From the NCBI GenBank assembly GCA_900759335.1, contig CAAEUX010000061.1, positions 32,120 through 96,119 of the forward strand: a stretch of 64,000 nucleotides of DNA, in the 5' to 3' direction. Positions 1-7,822 of the stretch are shown one piece after another. Position 1 is the stretch's first letter, and each line of letters begins with the position of its first letter. The DNA is from an uncultured Collinsella sp. (GTDB lineage Bacteria; Actinomycetota; Coriobacteriia; Coriobacteriales; Coriobacteriaceae). A program made the translations under genes and the position numbers. A model generated the notes under the pieces. That model ran no database searches. It worked only from the letters and a program-made list of their open reading frames with translations, and had not been told where the DNA came from.

Positions 1-464
1 GCGTCATGTGCGCGGGCAGGCTCCTTCACGGCATGCTGCACCCCGAGGCCGACCACATGCTGGTAAGGACCCGTCCCACCGAGGAAGGACGCTGCGTCCG
101 CCCGAGCCACGCGAGCTGCCTCGAGGGCCTCGCCTCCGGCCCCGCCATCGCCGCGCGCTGGGGAAAGCCCGCGGCCGAGCTCGCGGACAACGATGAGGTG
201 TGGATGCTCGAGGGGGATTATCTGGGGCAGATGTGTGCGAACCTCGTGCTCATGTACTCGCCTCACCGCATCGTCCTCGGCGGCGGCGTGATGCACCAGG
301 AGCAGCTCTACGGCATCGTCCGCAAGAAGACCCTCGAATATCTGGGTGGCTACATCCAGACCGCCGAGCTTAAGGACATGGAGAGCTACATCTGCGCCCC
401 GGGCTGCGGCGGCGACCAAGGAATCCTCGGCGCGGCCGAGCTGGCAAGAAGGGCGCTCGCGTAA
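1..464 (+). CDS. ROK-family sugar kinase, fructokinase-like (5' end outside window)
   Basis: C-terminal part of a ROK (repressor/ORF/kinase) protein; the reading frame runs in from the left edge, so the N-terminal ATP-binding half is missing. The visible part contains GCGG and VLGGGVMHQ, typical of the second ROK half, and the segment LLHGMLHPEADHM resembles the substrate and zinc-binding neighbourhood of bacterial fructokinases (ScrK/GmuE type). Those enzymes phosphorylate fructose, and sometimes mannose, with ATP in the cytoplasm. The exact sugar cannot be set without the missing half. A strong hairpin follows the stop, so this is the last gene of its transcript. Confidence 0.75.
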   Translation, partial: VMCAGRLLHGMLHPEADHMLVRTRPTEEGRCVRPSHASCLEGLASGPAIAARWGKPAAELADNDEVWMLEGDYLGQMCANLVLMYSPHRIVLGGGVMHQEQLYGIVRKKTLEYLGGYIQTAELKDMESYICAPGCGGDQGILGAAELARRALA

Positions 465-496
465 CTTGCGCTCTCTCCGCCATACAACGCGTTAAG

Positions 497-546
497 AAAA
501 GACGAGCGCTTCTTGCCAATTGGGCGGCAAGAAGCGCTCGTCTTTT
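497..546. terminator. Bidirectional-looking intrinsic terminator
   Basis: Perfect 21-bp inverted repeat (arms 497-517 and 526-546) with an 8-nt loop. It is flanked by A and T runs on the two sides, so it could end transcription of the kinase on + and of the DegV remnant on -. Confidence 0.85.
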
Positions 547-579
547 GCATTTGTTTTTGGGCAGAACGCCCCGCCTCCG

Positions 580-822
580 CTAGAGTCCCTGGACCGCTAC
601 ACCCACGAGGTTTGGACCGGTGTGGACAAGAAGCGCGGGGCTGATGTCGGAGCGGACGATCTCCACCGCGTTGACCACGCGCTCGCGCAGGGCCTGCTCC
701 ATGCGGTCGTAAAGGTCGGCGTAGGCCGAGGTGTAGCTCACGGCAAAGCGCACCTTGGGGTGCTTCTCGGCGATGGCGGCGACGAGCTTGACCTCGGTGC
801 GATGCGGTACTTGCATAGCCAT
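580..822 (-). pseudogene. DegV-family fatty-acid-binding protein, C-terminal remnant
   Basis: About 80 codons whose end (ISPALLVHTGPNLVGVAVQ) matches the C-terminal strand-loop of DegV proteins, which bind fatty acids and feed the FakA/FakB kinase. A full DegV is about 280 residues. Upstream of position 822 none of the three minus-strand frames continues DegV-like sequence, and a hairpin lies about 50 bp further on. This is therefore a decayed fragment rather than a frameshifted gene. The ATG at 822 is simply the first available start and is probably not used. Confidence 0.6.
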
Positions 823-867
823 TTCGTGTGCGCGAGGCTGTCGGCTTTCTGGGCCACAGCAATCACA

Positions 868-917
868 TTCCCCCTAGCATGATGACCTGAACAATCCTCA
901 TGCTAGGGGGAAGGTTT
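868..917 (+). terminator. Hairpin with T-run
   Basis: Perfect 15-bp inverted repeat (868-882 and 898-912) followed by GGTTTTT on the + strand. It looks like a rho-independent terminator, but no intact + strand gene precedes it, so it may be left over from a deleted gene. Confidence 0.6.
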
Positions 918-941
918 TTGTCGCGTAGCGGAAATTGGCCT

Positions 942-1000
942 CCACCCGCTGAGCGGGTGGCTTTCTATGCCGCGCGTGCCGTGCGGCACGGACTAAAGTC
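942..1000. repeat. Cluster of three small hairpins
   Basis: Three back-to-back palindromes: 942-949/953-960, 975-980/985-990, and GACTAAAGTC at 991-1000. Such clusters occur at the ends of IS200/IS605-type elements, but no transposase is nearby, so this is at most an element end. Confidence 0.4.
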
Positions 1001-1070
1001 CATGAATAAAAACGAGGAAGGCCACGTCCGACCTCCCTCGCAAAGGGTCTCTGATTACTCCCACTCATTG

Positions 1071-1230
1071 GGGACAGACTTAAATGAGTGCTCTTGTTTG
1101 GGACGTTCTTAAACGACTAGCCTATGAGGACAGTCTTTAGATTAATATATCTGGCCATCTGGGATGGGCTTCAACGAAAGCGGTACTTAGGGACAGTCCT
1201 CAGGTGCCGGCAATTTGGGACGGTCCTTTG
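1071..1230. repeat. Degenerate GGGACAG-type repeats in a gene-free stretch
   Basis: The gap 823-1505 has no convincing gene. Within it, diverged copies of GGGACAGTCCTT begin near 1071, 1100, 1127, 1161, 1190 and 1217, about 27-34 bp apart. The first is enclosed by CACTCATT (1062-1069) and AATGAGTG (1083-1090). The motif resembles REP elements that spread with RAYT transposases. That identity is inferred, and no RAYT gene is in the window. Confidence 0.45.
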
Positions 1231-1505
1231 ATGTCTGATGCCCCCAGAGGGGTGAAGTAATGCGGCCTTCTCTGTCTTTTAGGGCTTTGTTTTTTCGCCC
1301 CTTTATGTTTCGCAAGGACTTTCGCACGCGCATTTATGCGCATATTATTGCGCGATAATGCGTGTAACGGCGCAAACATGCGCAAACTATGGCTAAATAG
1401 TGACTGAAAAGCAAATATACACGCAAATACGAGCAAATACGCGCGCAATTGTGCGAATATAGGGCTGTTAGAAATGAAGGACTTCCGATGACTCAGGAGG
1501 CACTC

Positions 1506-2585
1506 ATGGCAGATTCCAAGCAGGCTCCACTCGACTCCGCGGCAGCCGCAAAGGCAGCGTTCGCTTCGGTCCAGGGTAAGCCATTCCCCGATGATATCTT
1601 TACGGCTCCCGAGCTTCGTTGGGCTGTGATCGGTTGCGGCGTTATCGCCAGCCAAATGGCCCAGTCCCTCGCTCTGGCCGGTCGCAAGCTCGCGGGTGTC
1701 GCCAACCGTACGCTGTCCAAGGCCCAGGCTTTTGCCGAGCAGTATGGCGTCGAAAAGGTGTACGAGACGGCTGAGGACCTCTACGCCGATCCGGACATCG
1801 ACGCCGTCTATATCACCACGCCGCACAACACGCATATCACCTATCTGCGTGCCGCGCTGGCCGCCGGCAAGCACGTGCTCTGCGAGAAGGCCATTACCCT
1901 CAACTCTGCCGAGCTCGACGAGGCCCGTACCATCGCCGACGAGCACAACGTGGTCCTTATGGATGCTACCACGGTGCTCCACATGCCGCTGTATCAGGAG
2001 CTGCGCCGTCGCATGGATGCGGGCGAGTTTGGCCACATGAATCTCGCTCAGCTCAACTTTGGCAGCTACAAGGAGTACGGCGATCTGACCAATCGTTTCT
2101 ACAACCGTAGCCTTGCCGGCGGCGCCATGCTCGACATTGGCGTGTATGCGCTCTCCGTCATGCGCCTGTTTATGGCCAGCCAACCCGCCGAGGTCGTCTC
2201 GCTGGGCAATACCTGCGAGACTGGCGTTGACGTTGCGGGTGGCATTGTCTGCCGTAATGCTGAGCAGCAGCTGGGCGTCGTGAGCCTTACGCTCCACTCC
2301 AAACAGCCCAAGCGCTCGGTCATCAGTTTCGATAAGTGCTATATCGAGGTCAACGAGTATCCGCGCGCCGACCATGCGACCATCGTGTGGACTGCGGACG
2401 GTCACCGTGAGGAGGTCCACGCTGGCACCGAAGCCTACGCACTGTGCTACGAGATGGCCGACCTGGAGAAGGCCGTTGCTGGCGATGATTCGAAGCGCGA
2501 GCTTCTAGGCTATGCTTCTGATGTTATGGAGCTGATGACCAAGCTCCGCGCCGATTGGGGAGTCGTGTACCCCGAGGAGGAGTAA
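1506..2585 (+). CDS. Gfo/Idh/MocA family NAD(P)-dependent oxidoreductase
   Basis: A 359-residue soluble oxidoreductase. The N-terminal Rossmann motif VIGCGVIASQMAQS is followed by the family signature CEKAIT (EKP-like, at the catalytic Lys) and a C-terminal alpha/beta domain with GGAMLDIGVYALS, which carries the substrate-site residues. Members oxidise or reduce sugars, inositols or dihydrodiols; the substrate cannot be read from sequence. Start choice: ATG 1506 has AGGAGG five bases upstream. In-frame ATGs at 1488 and 1449 have weaker sites. The next gene, a DeoR-type regulator, begins 3 bp after the stop, so the two form an operon and the regulator probably responds to the sugar phosphate related to this enzyme. 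Confidence 0.85.
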   Translation: MADSKQAPLDSAAAAKAAFASVQGKPFPDDIFTAPELRWAVIGCGVIASQMAQSLALAGRKLAGVANRTLSKAQAFAEQYGVEKVYETAEDLYADPDIDAVYITTPHNTHITYLRAALAAGKHVLCEKAITLNSAELDEARTIADEHNVVLMDATTVLHMPLYQELRRRMDAGEFGHMNLAQLNFGSYKEYGDLTNRFYNRSLAGGAMLDIGVYALSVMRLFMASQPAEVVSLGNTCETGVDVAGGIVCRNAEQQLGVVSLTLHSKQPKRSVISFDKCYIEVNEYPRADHATIVWTADGHREEVHAGTEAYALCYEMADLEKAVAGDDSKRELLGYASDVMELMTKLRADWGVVYPEEE

Positions 2586-2588
2586 GCG

Positions 2589-3335
2589 ATGCTTGCGGAA
2601 GATAGGCTCAACGCGATCGTGTCGATGGTGCAGCAGGCCGGCTCGGTTACCGTGCCGGAGCTTGCTGAGGCCCTGGGCGTGACGGCGTCTACCATTCGGC
2701 GCGACCTGCAGACGCTCGACCGCGCACACCGTATCGCCAAGGTACACGGAGGCGCGACGAGTCTGGAGCGCGCGCATGTGACGCGCGACCTGACGATCGG
2801 CGAGCGCAGTGATCTCCATAACGATGATAAGGAGCGCATCTGCGCCCGTGCTGCGGCCCTGGTGGAGCCCGATAGCTTTGTGTATATCGATTCGGGCTCC
2901 ACGACCCTCAAGCTCATCGAGCATCTTCCGCGCCTTGAGGGCGTCACCTATGTGACTGATTCCGTGCTTCACGCTCATCATCTCGCCCTGCGCGGGATGC
3001 GCACCGTTGTGCTGGGCGGCGAGCTCAAGCCCGAGACCGAGGCGCTCGTCGGCCCCGATGCCTTGGCAACTCTGGACCGCTATAACTTCAACTGCGGCTT
3101 TTGGGGTTCCAATGGTATCGCCGCCGAGCAAGGTCTCACCACACCGGATATCGAGGAAGCGCAGGTCAAGCGTATCTCGATGCGCCATACCGCCAAACGC
3201 TTCGTAATCTCGGACGCCAGTAAATTTGGCATGGTGGCGCCCGTTAAGTTCGCGGACTTCCGCGACGCAACGATTATTACCGCAGGTGAGGTCCCCGCCA
3301 AGTATCGGGCGATGGATAACGTCATCACGGTCTAG
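2589..3335 (+). CDS. DeoR-family transcriptional regulator
   Basis: A 248-residue repressor of the DeoR/GlpR type. The N-terminal winged helix (residues ~1-57) includes the family signature VTASTIRRDLQTLD. A sugar-phosphate isomerase-like effector domain follows, with the DSGSTT motif that binds the phosphate of the ligand. It usually represses a neighbouring carbohydrate operon until a phosphorylated sugar binds. It starts 3 bp after the oxidoreductase stop, and its ribosome site GAGGAG overlaps the end of that gene, indicating translational coupling. The ligand is unknown. Confidence 0.9.
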   Translation: MLAEDRLNAIVSMVQQAGSVTVPELAEALGVTASTIRRDLQTLDRAHRIAKVHGGATSLERAHVTRDLTIGERSDLHNDDKERICARAAALVEPDSFVYIDSGSTTLKLIEHLPRLEGVTYVTDSVLHAHHLALRGMRTVVLGGELKPETEALVGPDALATLDRYNFNCGFWGSNGIAAEQGLTTPDIEEAQVKRISMRHTAKRFVISDASKFGMVAPVKFADFRDATIITAGEVPAKYRAMDNVITV

Positions 3336-3340
3336 CGACA

Positions 3341-3384
3341 GGGGACAGGACAAGGCCAAAGCCGCCACAAAGGTGCCTGTCCCC
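3341..3384. repeat. GGGGACAGG/CCTGTCCCC dyad
   Basis: Nine-base arms at 3341-3349 and 3376-3384 around a 26-nt loop rich in CCGCCACAAAGG. It sits just after the DeoR gene and lacks a T-run, so it reads more like a dispersed palindromic repeat than a terminator. Confidence 0.5.
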
Positions 3385-3428
3385 ATTGTGGTGGTAAGCA
3401 ACGAAAACCGAGTAGTTTTCTCAATAGA

Positions 3429-3463
3429 AAAGTGGCAACGTCCATTACGGGCGTTGCCACTTT
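3429..3463. terminator. Hairpin terminator after the DeoR operon
   Basis: Arms AAAGTGGCAACG (3429-3440) and CGTTGCCACTTT (3452-3463), perfect over 12 bp with an 11-nt loop. The arms are A/T-ended on both sides, so it could work in either direction. Confidence 0.7.
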
Positions 3464-3481
3464 CGTTGTCTGCCGGTTTTG

Positions 3482-3697
3482 TCTAAGTCTGTAACAACTA
3501 GACCGTTAAAAGTGGGTTAGATGTTACAGATTGAGATACTTTCGAACCGCGCCGCCCCTTTGTCTCAATCTGTAACAGCTGGGATTGATTTTGACGAGCT
3601 ATTGTTACAGATTGAGATTTTCCCTTGAGGGGGATTCGAATGTCTCGATCTGTAACAGATAGACCGGAAAATGGGTTCTAACTGTTACAGATCGAGA
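3482..3697. repeat. Array of six alternating inverted TGTAACA sites, ~40-bp phasing
   Basis: A 15-mer TCTCAATCTGTAACA and its reverse complement alternate: + at 3482 (two mismatches), 3563 and 3643; - at 3522, 3603 and 3683. Start-to-start spacing is 40, 41, 40, 40 and 40 bp. Each +/- pair makes a dyad of about 55 bp. The interiors of the first and third dyads are also alike (TAGACCG near the start, GGGTT near the end). No open reading frame fits the gap 3336-3787. Confidence 0.85.
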
Positions 3698-3747
3698 CGT
3701 TTTGGGACCGTGGCTGAGCCATCGTGACGGCTTGACGTTTGCCCAGA

Positions 3748-3790
3748 TAAAACCTGCCAAAATAAACCTGTCCCTTTTTGGCAGGTTTTA
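3748..3790 (-). terminator. Terminator of the U32-RluA operon
   Basis: Perfect 15-bp stem (arms 3748-3762 and 3776-3790) ending in a T-run on the minus strand. The right arm includes the RluA-type gene's stop codon. Confidence 0.85.
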
Positions 3791-4447
3791 GGGCTCCCAG
3801 GGGCAGGGGGCTTCGATGTGGATGTGCTCGCCGGTTACGGGATGCGTAAAGGACACGCTGTGGGCATGGAGCATCAGGCCGCAGGGACGCGGCGTGCCGT
3901 AGAGCTCGTCGCCAACCAGGGGATGACGCTCGCTTGCCAGGTGCACGCGGATTTGGTGTTTGCGGCCGGTGAGCAGCTCGACATCGATATACGAACGCGT
4001 GGGCAGGCCTCGGCGGCTCTTAAGGCGCTTGAGCACCTTCACGCGCGTTTGAGACGGCTTGCCGCTGGCGCCGACGCGCATCTTGCGGCTGTCGTGACGG
4101 TCGCGGGCGATGGGCTTGTCGATGAGCTTTTCGTTCCAGTCGATCTTGCCCTCGGCGAGCGCCAGGTAGTGCTTTTCGAAAGCGTGGTCGATGACCATCT
4201 GATCAAAGGCGGGCTGCGTTTGCTTGTCGAGCGAGAACAGCACCACGCCGGTGGTGTCACGGTCCAGGCGGTTGAGCGGCTGCATGTCGGTTGCGGCAAA
4301 GCCGTCGCCCATCGCCAACAGCAGGTCGCTGGCGTAGTCGGTAAGCGTGCGCTCGCCGGTGCCGTCGCCGTGGACGATCATGCCGGCGGGCTTGTCGATG
4401 GCCATGAGCCAGGCGTCGCAGTAGAGGACTTGAGGTTCTTCGTTCAC
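3788..4447 (-). CDS. RluA-family pseudouridine synthase
   Basis: A 219-residue enzyme that isomerises uridine to pseudouridine in rRNA or tRNA. The catalytic motif NRLDRDTTG lies at residues ~59-67 with the nucleophile Asp62. The C-terminal RKHQIRVHLA and PLVGDELYG motifs are standard for the family. There is no N-terminal S4 domain, so it resembles the short RluA/TruC-like branch; the target base cannot be assigned. The start is a GTG (complement of 4445-4447) with GAAAGG upstream. It lies 15 bp after the U32 gene, which also belongs to a family of RNA-modification enzymes, so the pair may form an RNA-modification operon. Confidence 0.85.
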   Translation of the reverse strand: MNEEPQVLYCDAWLMAIDKPAGMIVHGDGTGERTLTDYASDLLLAMGDGFAATDMQPLNRLDRDTTGVVLFSLDKQTQPAFDQMVIDHAFEKHYLALAEGKIDWNEKLIDKPIARDRHDSRKMRVGASGKPSQTRVKVLKRLKSRRGLPTRSYIDVELLTGRKHQIRVHLASERHPLVGDELYGTPRPCGLMLHAHSVSFTHPVTGEHIHIEAPCPWEP

Positions 4448-4462
4448 GTGTAAGCCTTTCGG

Positions 4463-6955
4463 TTAACTGATTCCCACAAACATGCAGCCCGAGGTCGCCC
4501 CGCGTAGGCGGGCGGCAGGCTTACGGCCGGCCTGCGCGGCCTCGACGGCACGACGGACACGGGCGACGGCACGGGCCACCTCATCCGTCTCGAGCAGCGT
4601 TCCGTCCACCATGAGACGACGCACGCCGGCATCGAGCAGCTGAGGAACCTGCGGCGTGAGGTCGATGGGGTAGGCATCGTACAGGCGAGAGCGGCCGTGG
4701 ATGTCGGTGCGGACGGGCATGACCTTTCCGTCGATATTCTTGAGCGAGAGCTTGCGGGCACGCAGGCGGCAGTTGGCACAATCGTGGATGCAGCCACTGG
4801 CAACCTGCAGAATGCAATGCTCGCTTGTCATGACGCGCGGGCGGCCAAAGACGGTGATGCCCAGAGCCGCGGGCGCGGCGGCGCCGAGCGAGACGATCTC
4901 GTCGAGCGTGATCTCGGGCGAGAGCCAAAACGCGCCGGCTCCGCGCTCGGCAAGCGCCTCCATGCAGGGCGTGTTGTGCACCGGCAGGCAAGAGCGGACC
5001 TCTGCCGTGGCGCCGGCATGCGCGGCTACGGCGAGCTCGGAGATATTGCCGACGGCGACGGTGGCTCCGGCATTGATCCAGGGATCGACGCGCTCGTGGT
5101 CGACGGCGCGGCAGACCTCGTCGAGTACGGGCACGATACCCTGCTCAAATGCATCGGCAGGGGAGAGTCCGACAGCCTCGAGCGCATCGGTGGTCATGTA
5201 GATGCGCGTGGCGCCCTCGGCACGAGCTGCCTCGGCGGCTTCGAGCGTGGTGACGGCGGCACAGATCTGCGGCTCATCGCGGTAATGCTCGGGCATGGCG
5301 CGCGTACATTTGTCGAGCACCGGCAACTCGAGCGTTTTCGCACGCTCTTCGTACGGTGCCAGAATGGCCTCCTCGAGCGCTTTACAGGCGGCGGCGCGCA
5401 CCTTGTGCACGGCGGAGAAGCCCATACCGCAGCTGGCGTCGAGCGAAATGTCAAAGCTTGCTGCCTCAAAGGGCGAGGAGCCCATGCGGCCTACATGTTC
5501 CACCAGATCGGACGCCTCGACCGCACGGGTCTTGGCGGCCTCGACGGTAAAGCCCGTGGCCGTTGCCGTAAGCGAAGGGTTGTCACAGCAGGTGAGTGTG
5601 ACAGTAAACGGCTCGCCCAGACGCGCCACGACGGACACATCTACGGCTCGGCGGCGCAGCACATCGCGTTTGAGCGCGGCACCGGCGGCGTCGATGGCAC
5701 GCTGACTGCGAATCACGCGCACGCGGCAGCCCTCGGGCATACTGCGGGGCACGCGACACTCGATGATGTCACCGGCGGCGGCATCATCGGTAGCGATAGT
5801 GGTTAGGAACTGGTCGAACTCGTCATCGTGGCGAAGTTCCAACAAGTCGCCCTTGCCCACGGGTTCAAACAGCTCAATGCGGGCGATGGCGGCGCGGCGA
5901 CGGCGGTCGTCGGGCTTGAGGCCACGCACATCGCGGTTGGCCGGGCGGCTGCCCAGCACCGTGCCCACGATCTGGCCGCGGTTGTTGGAACGCTCATAGC
6001 TCATCATCTCGTCGCCCGAGGTGCCGTCCTGATAAGCGTGCGTAAAGTCGCGGTTGAAGCAGCGCTTGAGCTGACGCTGGCGGGCGGCTTCCTCGTCCTT
6101 GGCAACGGTGGCTCCGGATAGCATGTCGTCAATTTCGTGACGATACACATCAACGATGGAGTACACGTAATCGGGCGCCTTCATACGGCCCTCGAGCTTG
6201 AGCGATGCGGCGCCGGCATCATACAGACGGCGAACGAGCTGCGAAGTGTTGGTGTCACGCGGGCATAGCGCACGCTCGCGACCGGCAGGGGAGAGCGTGC
6301 GGCCGTTCTCGTCGATCAGCTCGTAAGGCAGGCGACAGGGCTGAGCGCACATGCCGCGGTTGGCCGAGCGGCCCGCCATGGCAAAGCTCGACAGCAGGCA
6401 CAGGCCCGAGTAGCAAAAGCAGATGGCGCCGTGGCTAAAGACCTCAAGGTCCACATCGGGCGCGGCATCGTGGATGGCGGCGATCTCGTCGATGGAAAGC
6501 TCGCGCGAGAGGGTCACGCGGTCGGCGCCCTGCTCGCGGCACCAAAGGGTTCCGCGGTCGTCATGGATGTTCGCCTGGGTCGAGATATGTGTCTCGATGC
6601 CGGGCATCGTGCGCTTGACCTCAAAGAACAGACCCCAGTCCTGGATGATGAAGGCGTCGGCGCCCAGCGTGGAGCAGCGATGGATGAGTTGCAGCGCATC
6701 GCCCATCTCGGACTGCTTGATGACGATGTTGACCGTGACGTAGACGCGCGACCCGGCCAGGTGTGCAGCACGGCAGGCCTGCTCAAAGGCCTCGTCGGTA
6801 AAGTTGGTGGCCTTGCGGCGGGCGTTGAAGCTGCCCATGCCGCAGTAGATGGCGTCTGCCCCGGCGGCGAGTGCGGCGGCAAAGGGCTCGGGCCCTCCGG
6901 CGGGCGCCAAGAGCTCGGGTCTGCGGTTGGTGGTTCGACTGGCGGTTGCGGTCAT
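4463..6955 (-). CDS. U32 family protein (RlhA/TrhP-like, long form)
   Basis: An 830-residue member of the 'peptidase U32' family. It starts with PELLAPAGGPEPFAAALAAG (a TIM-barrel strand). The family signature CHGAICFCYSGLCLLSS-like stretch near residue 175 and the following CAQPCRLPYEL hold the conserved cysteines. The long C-terminal extension carries a further Cys-rich segment (CILQVASGCIHDCANC) that could bind an iron-sulfur cluster. Known members hydroxylate 23S rRNA C2501 (RlhA) or tRNA U34 (TrhP); others were called collagenases. RNA hydroxylation is the likelier role given the RluA neighbour, but this is inferred. A 652-residue paralogue lies at 60.6 kb. Confidence 0.8.
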   Translation of the reverse strand: MTATASRTTNRRPELLAPAGGPEPFAAALAAGADAIYCGMGSFNARRKATNFTDEAFEQACRAAHLAGSRVYVTVNIVIKQSEMGDALQLIHRCSTLGADAFIIQDWGLFFEVKRTMPGIETHISTQANIHDDRGTLWCREQGADRVTLSRELSIDEIAAIHDAAPDVDLEVFSHGAICFCYSGLCLLSSFAMAGRSANRGMCAQPCRLPYELIDENGRTLSPAGRERALCPRDTNTSQLVRRLYDAGAASLKLEGRMKAPDYVYSIVDVYRHEIDDMLSGATVAKDEEAARQRQLKRCFNRDFTHAYQDGTSGDEMMSYERSNNRGQIVGTVLGSRPANRDVRGLKPDDRRRRAAIARIELFEPVGKGDLLELRHDDEFDQFLTTIATDDAAAGDIIECRVPRSMPEGCRVRVIRSQRAIDAAGAALKRDVLRRRAVDVSVVARLGEPFTVTLTCCDNPSLTATATGFTVEAAKTRAVEASDLVEHVGRMGSSPFEAASFDISLDASCGMGFSAVHKVRAAACKALEEAILAPYEERAKTLELPVLDKCTRAMPEHYRDEPQICAAVTTLEAAEAARAEGATRIYMTTDALEAVGLSPADAFEQGIVPVLDEVCRAVDHERVDPWINAGATVAVGNISELAVAAHAGATAEVRSCLPVHNTPCMEALAERGAGAFWLSPEITLDEIVSLGAAAPAALGITVFGRPRVMTSEHCILQVASGCIHDCANCRLRARKLSLKNIDGKVMPVRTDIHGRSRLYDAYPIDLTPQVPQLLDAGVRRLMVDGTLLETDEVARAVARVRRAVEAAQAGRKPAARLRGATSGCMFVGIS

Positions 6956-7061
6956 ATCCTGCCTTTCAAAATGCTCAGATATTCAAAAGTATAGTGGTGC
7001 TGTTGCGGCGGACGAGCCCTGTGGCCCAAGCAGGATAAAGTCTTCAGCAGCCCTTGCAGCA

Positions 7062-7133
7062 AAAATGATCCGTTTCCCTCCGTCCCCTATGGATCACCTG
7101 ATCCGATGGGGACGGAGGGAAACGGATCATTTT
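7062..7133. repeat. Long perfect intergenic hairpin (26-bp stem)
   Basis: Perfect 26-bp arms (7062-7087 and 7108-7133). The 20-nt loop itself holds GGATCA-CC-TGATCC. It begins AAAATGATCCG and ends in TTTT. It lies in the gap 6956-7332 between the divergent U32 gene and ridA, so it is not a simple terminator of either gene. It probably belongs to a dispersed hairpin family. Confidence 0.8.
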
Positions 7134-7215
7134 GAGCTTCACCGTCCGGTCGTGCCGTTCAGCGGCCGACAGGCGCCGTTGGGCGATAAATTATTCTCGC
7201 AACGTGATAATAATC

Positions 7216-7244
7216 TTGCATCGCGCGGAAACCTTGAGTACTAT
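7216..7244 (+). promoter_or_regulatory. Candidate sigma70-type promoter of ridA
   Basis: TTGCAT (7216-7221), a 17-bp spacer, then TACTAT (7239-7244), about 90 bp before the ridA start. Read by eye only. Confidence 0.5.
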
Positions 7245-7332
7245 CCAAATCAAGCGCGGTGTTCAGACCGAATTGTGCCTCCCGGTGTGAACGCCGCGCT
7301 CACGCTCTCTATCTGATCGTAAGGAGAAAAAC

Positions 7333-7710
7333 ATGAGCAAGACCGTCGTGTCTTCCGATAACGCACCCGCAGCCATCGGCCCGTATTCCCCCGGCATCCA
7401 GACCGGCAACATGGTGTTCCTGTCCGGCCAGCTGGGCATCGACCCCGCAACCGGCAAGATGCCCGAGGGCGTCGAGGCCCAGGCCAAGCAGTCCCTTGCT
7501 AACGTCGAGGCTTTGCTGACCGCTGCCGGCGCCACCTTTGCCGATGTCGTCAAGACCACGGTCTACCTGGCCGACATTGCCGACTTCGCTGCCGTGAACG
7601 AGATCTACGCCTCCAAGTTTGAGGCTCCGTTCCCCGCGCGCAGTGCTTTCCAGGTTGCCGCTCTTCCGGCTGGCGGTCTGGTCGAGATCGAGGTCGTCGC
7701 CGCTCTCTAA
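7333..7710 (+). CDS. ridA: RidA family 2-iminobutanoate/2-iminopropanoate deaminase
   Basis: A 125-residue cytosolic trimeric enzyme that hydrolyses reactive enamines/imines such as 2-aminoacrylate to 2-keto acids and ammonia. The C-terminal signature FPARSAFQVAALPAGGLVEI contains the conserved Arg that binds the carboxylate and the Glu of the active site. TAAGGAG lies 7-8 bases before the ATG. It is monocistronic, with its own promoter candidate and terminator. The window also encodes diaminopropionate ammonia-lyase (DpaL), which makes 2-aminoacrylate, so a protective role in that pathway is plausible. Confidence 0.93.
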   Translation: MSKTVVSSDNAPAAIGPYSPGIQTGNMVFLSGQLGIDPATGKMPEGVEAQAKQSLANVEALLTAAGATFADVVKTTVYLADIADFAAVNEIYASKFEAPFPARSAFQVAALPAGGLVEIEVVAAL

Positions 7711-7740
7711 GACGTTGGCAACAACTAAACATGACATGCA

Positions 7741-7778
7741 AAAGGACCCTGCAGCGCGTGCGAGCTGCAGGGTCTTTT
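7741..7778 (+). terminator. Terminator of ridA
   Basis: GACCCTGCAGC (7745-7755) pairs with GCTGCAGGGTC (7764-7774), followed by TTTT. A-rich on the other side, so it may also serve the convergent regulator gene. Confidence 0.9.
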
Positions 7779-7822
7779 ATCAAGTGACGGATCGCTTGTG
7801 GAGCCGCGCTCCATTTTGCCCG

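Noticed and set aside
942..1000. Complete IS200/IS605 element
   Set aside because: Only hairpins are present; no tnpA or tnpB coding sequence nearby.
3482..3697. CRISPR-like repeat
   Set aside because: Repeats alternate in orientation and the intervening sequences are partly alike, unlike CRISPR spacers.
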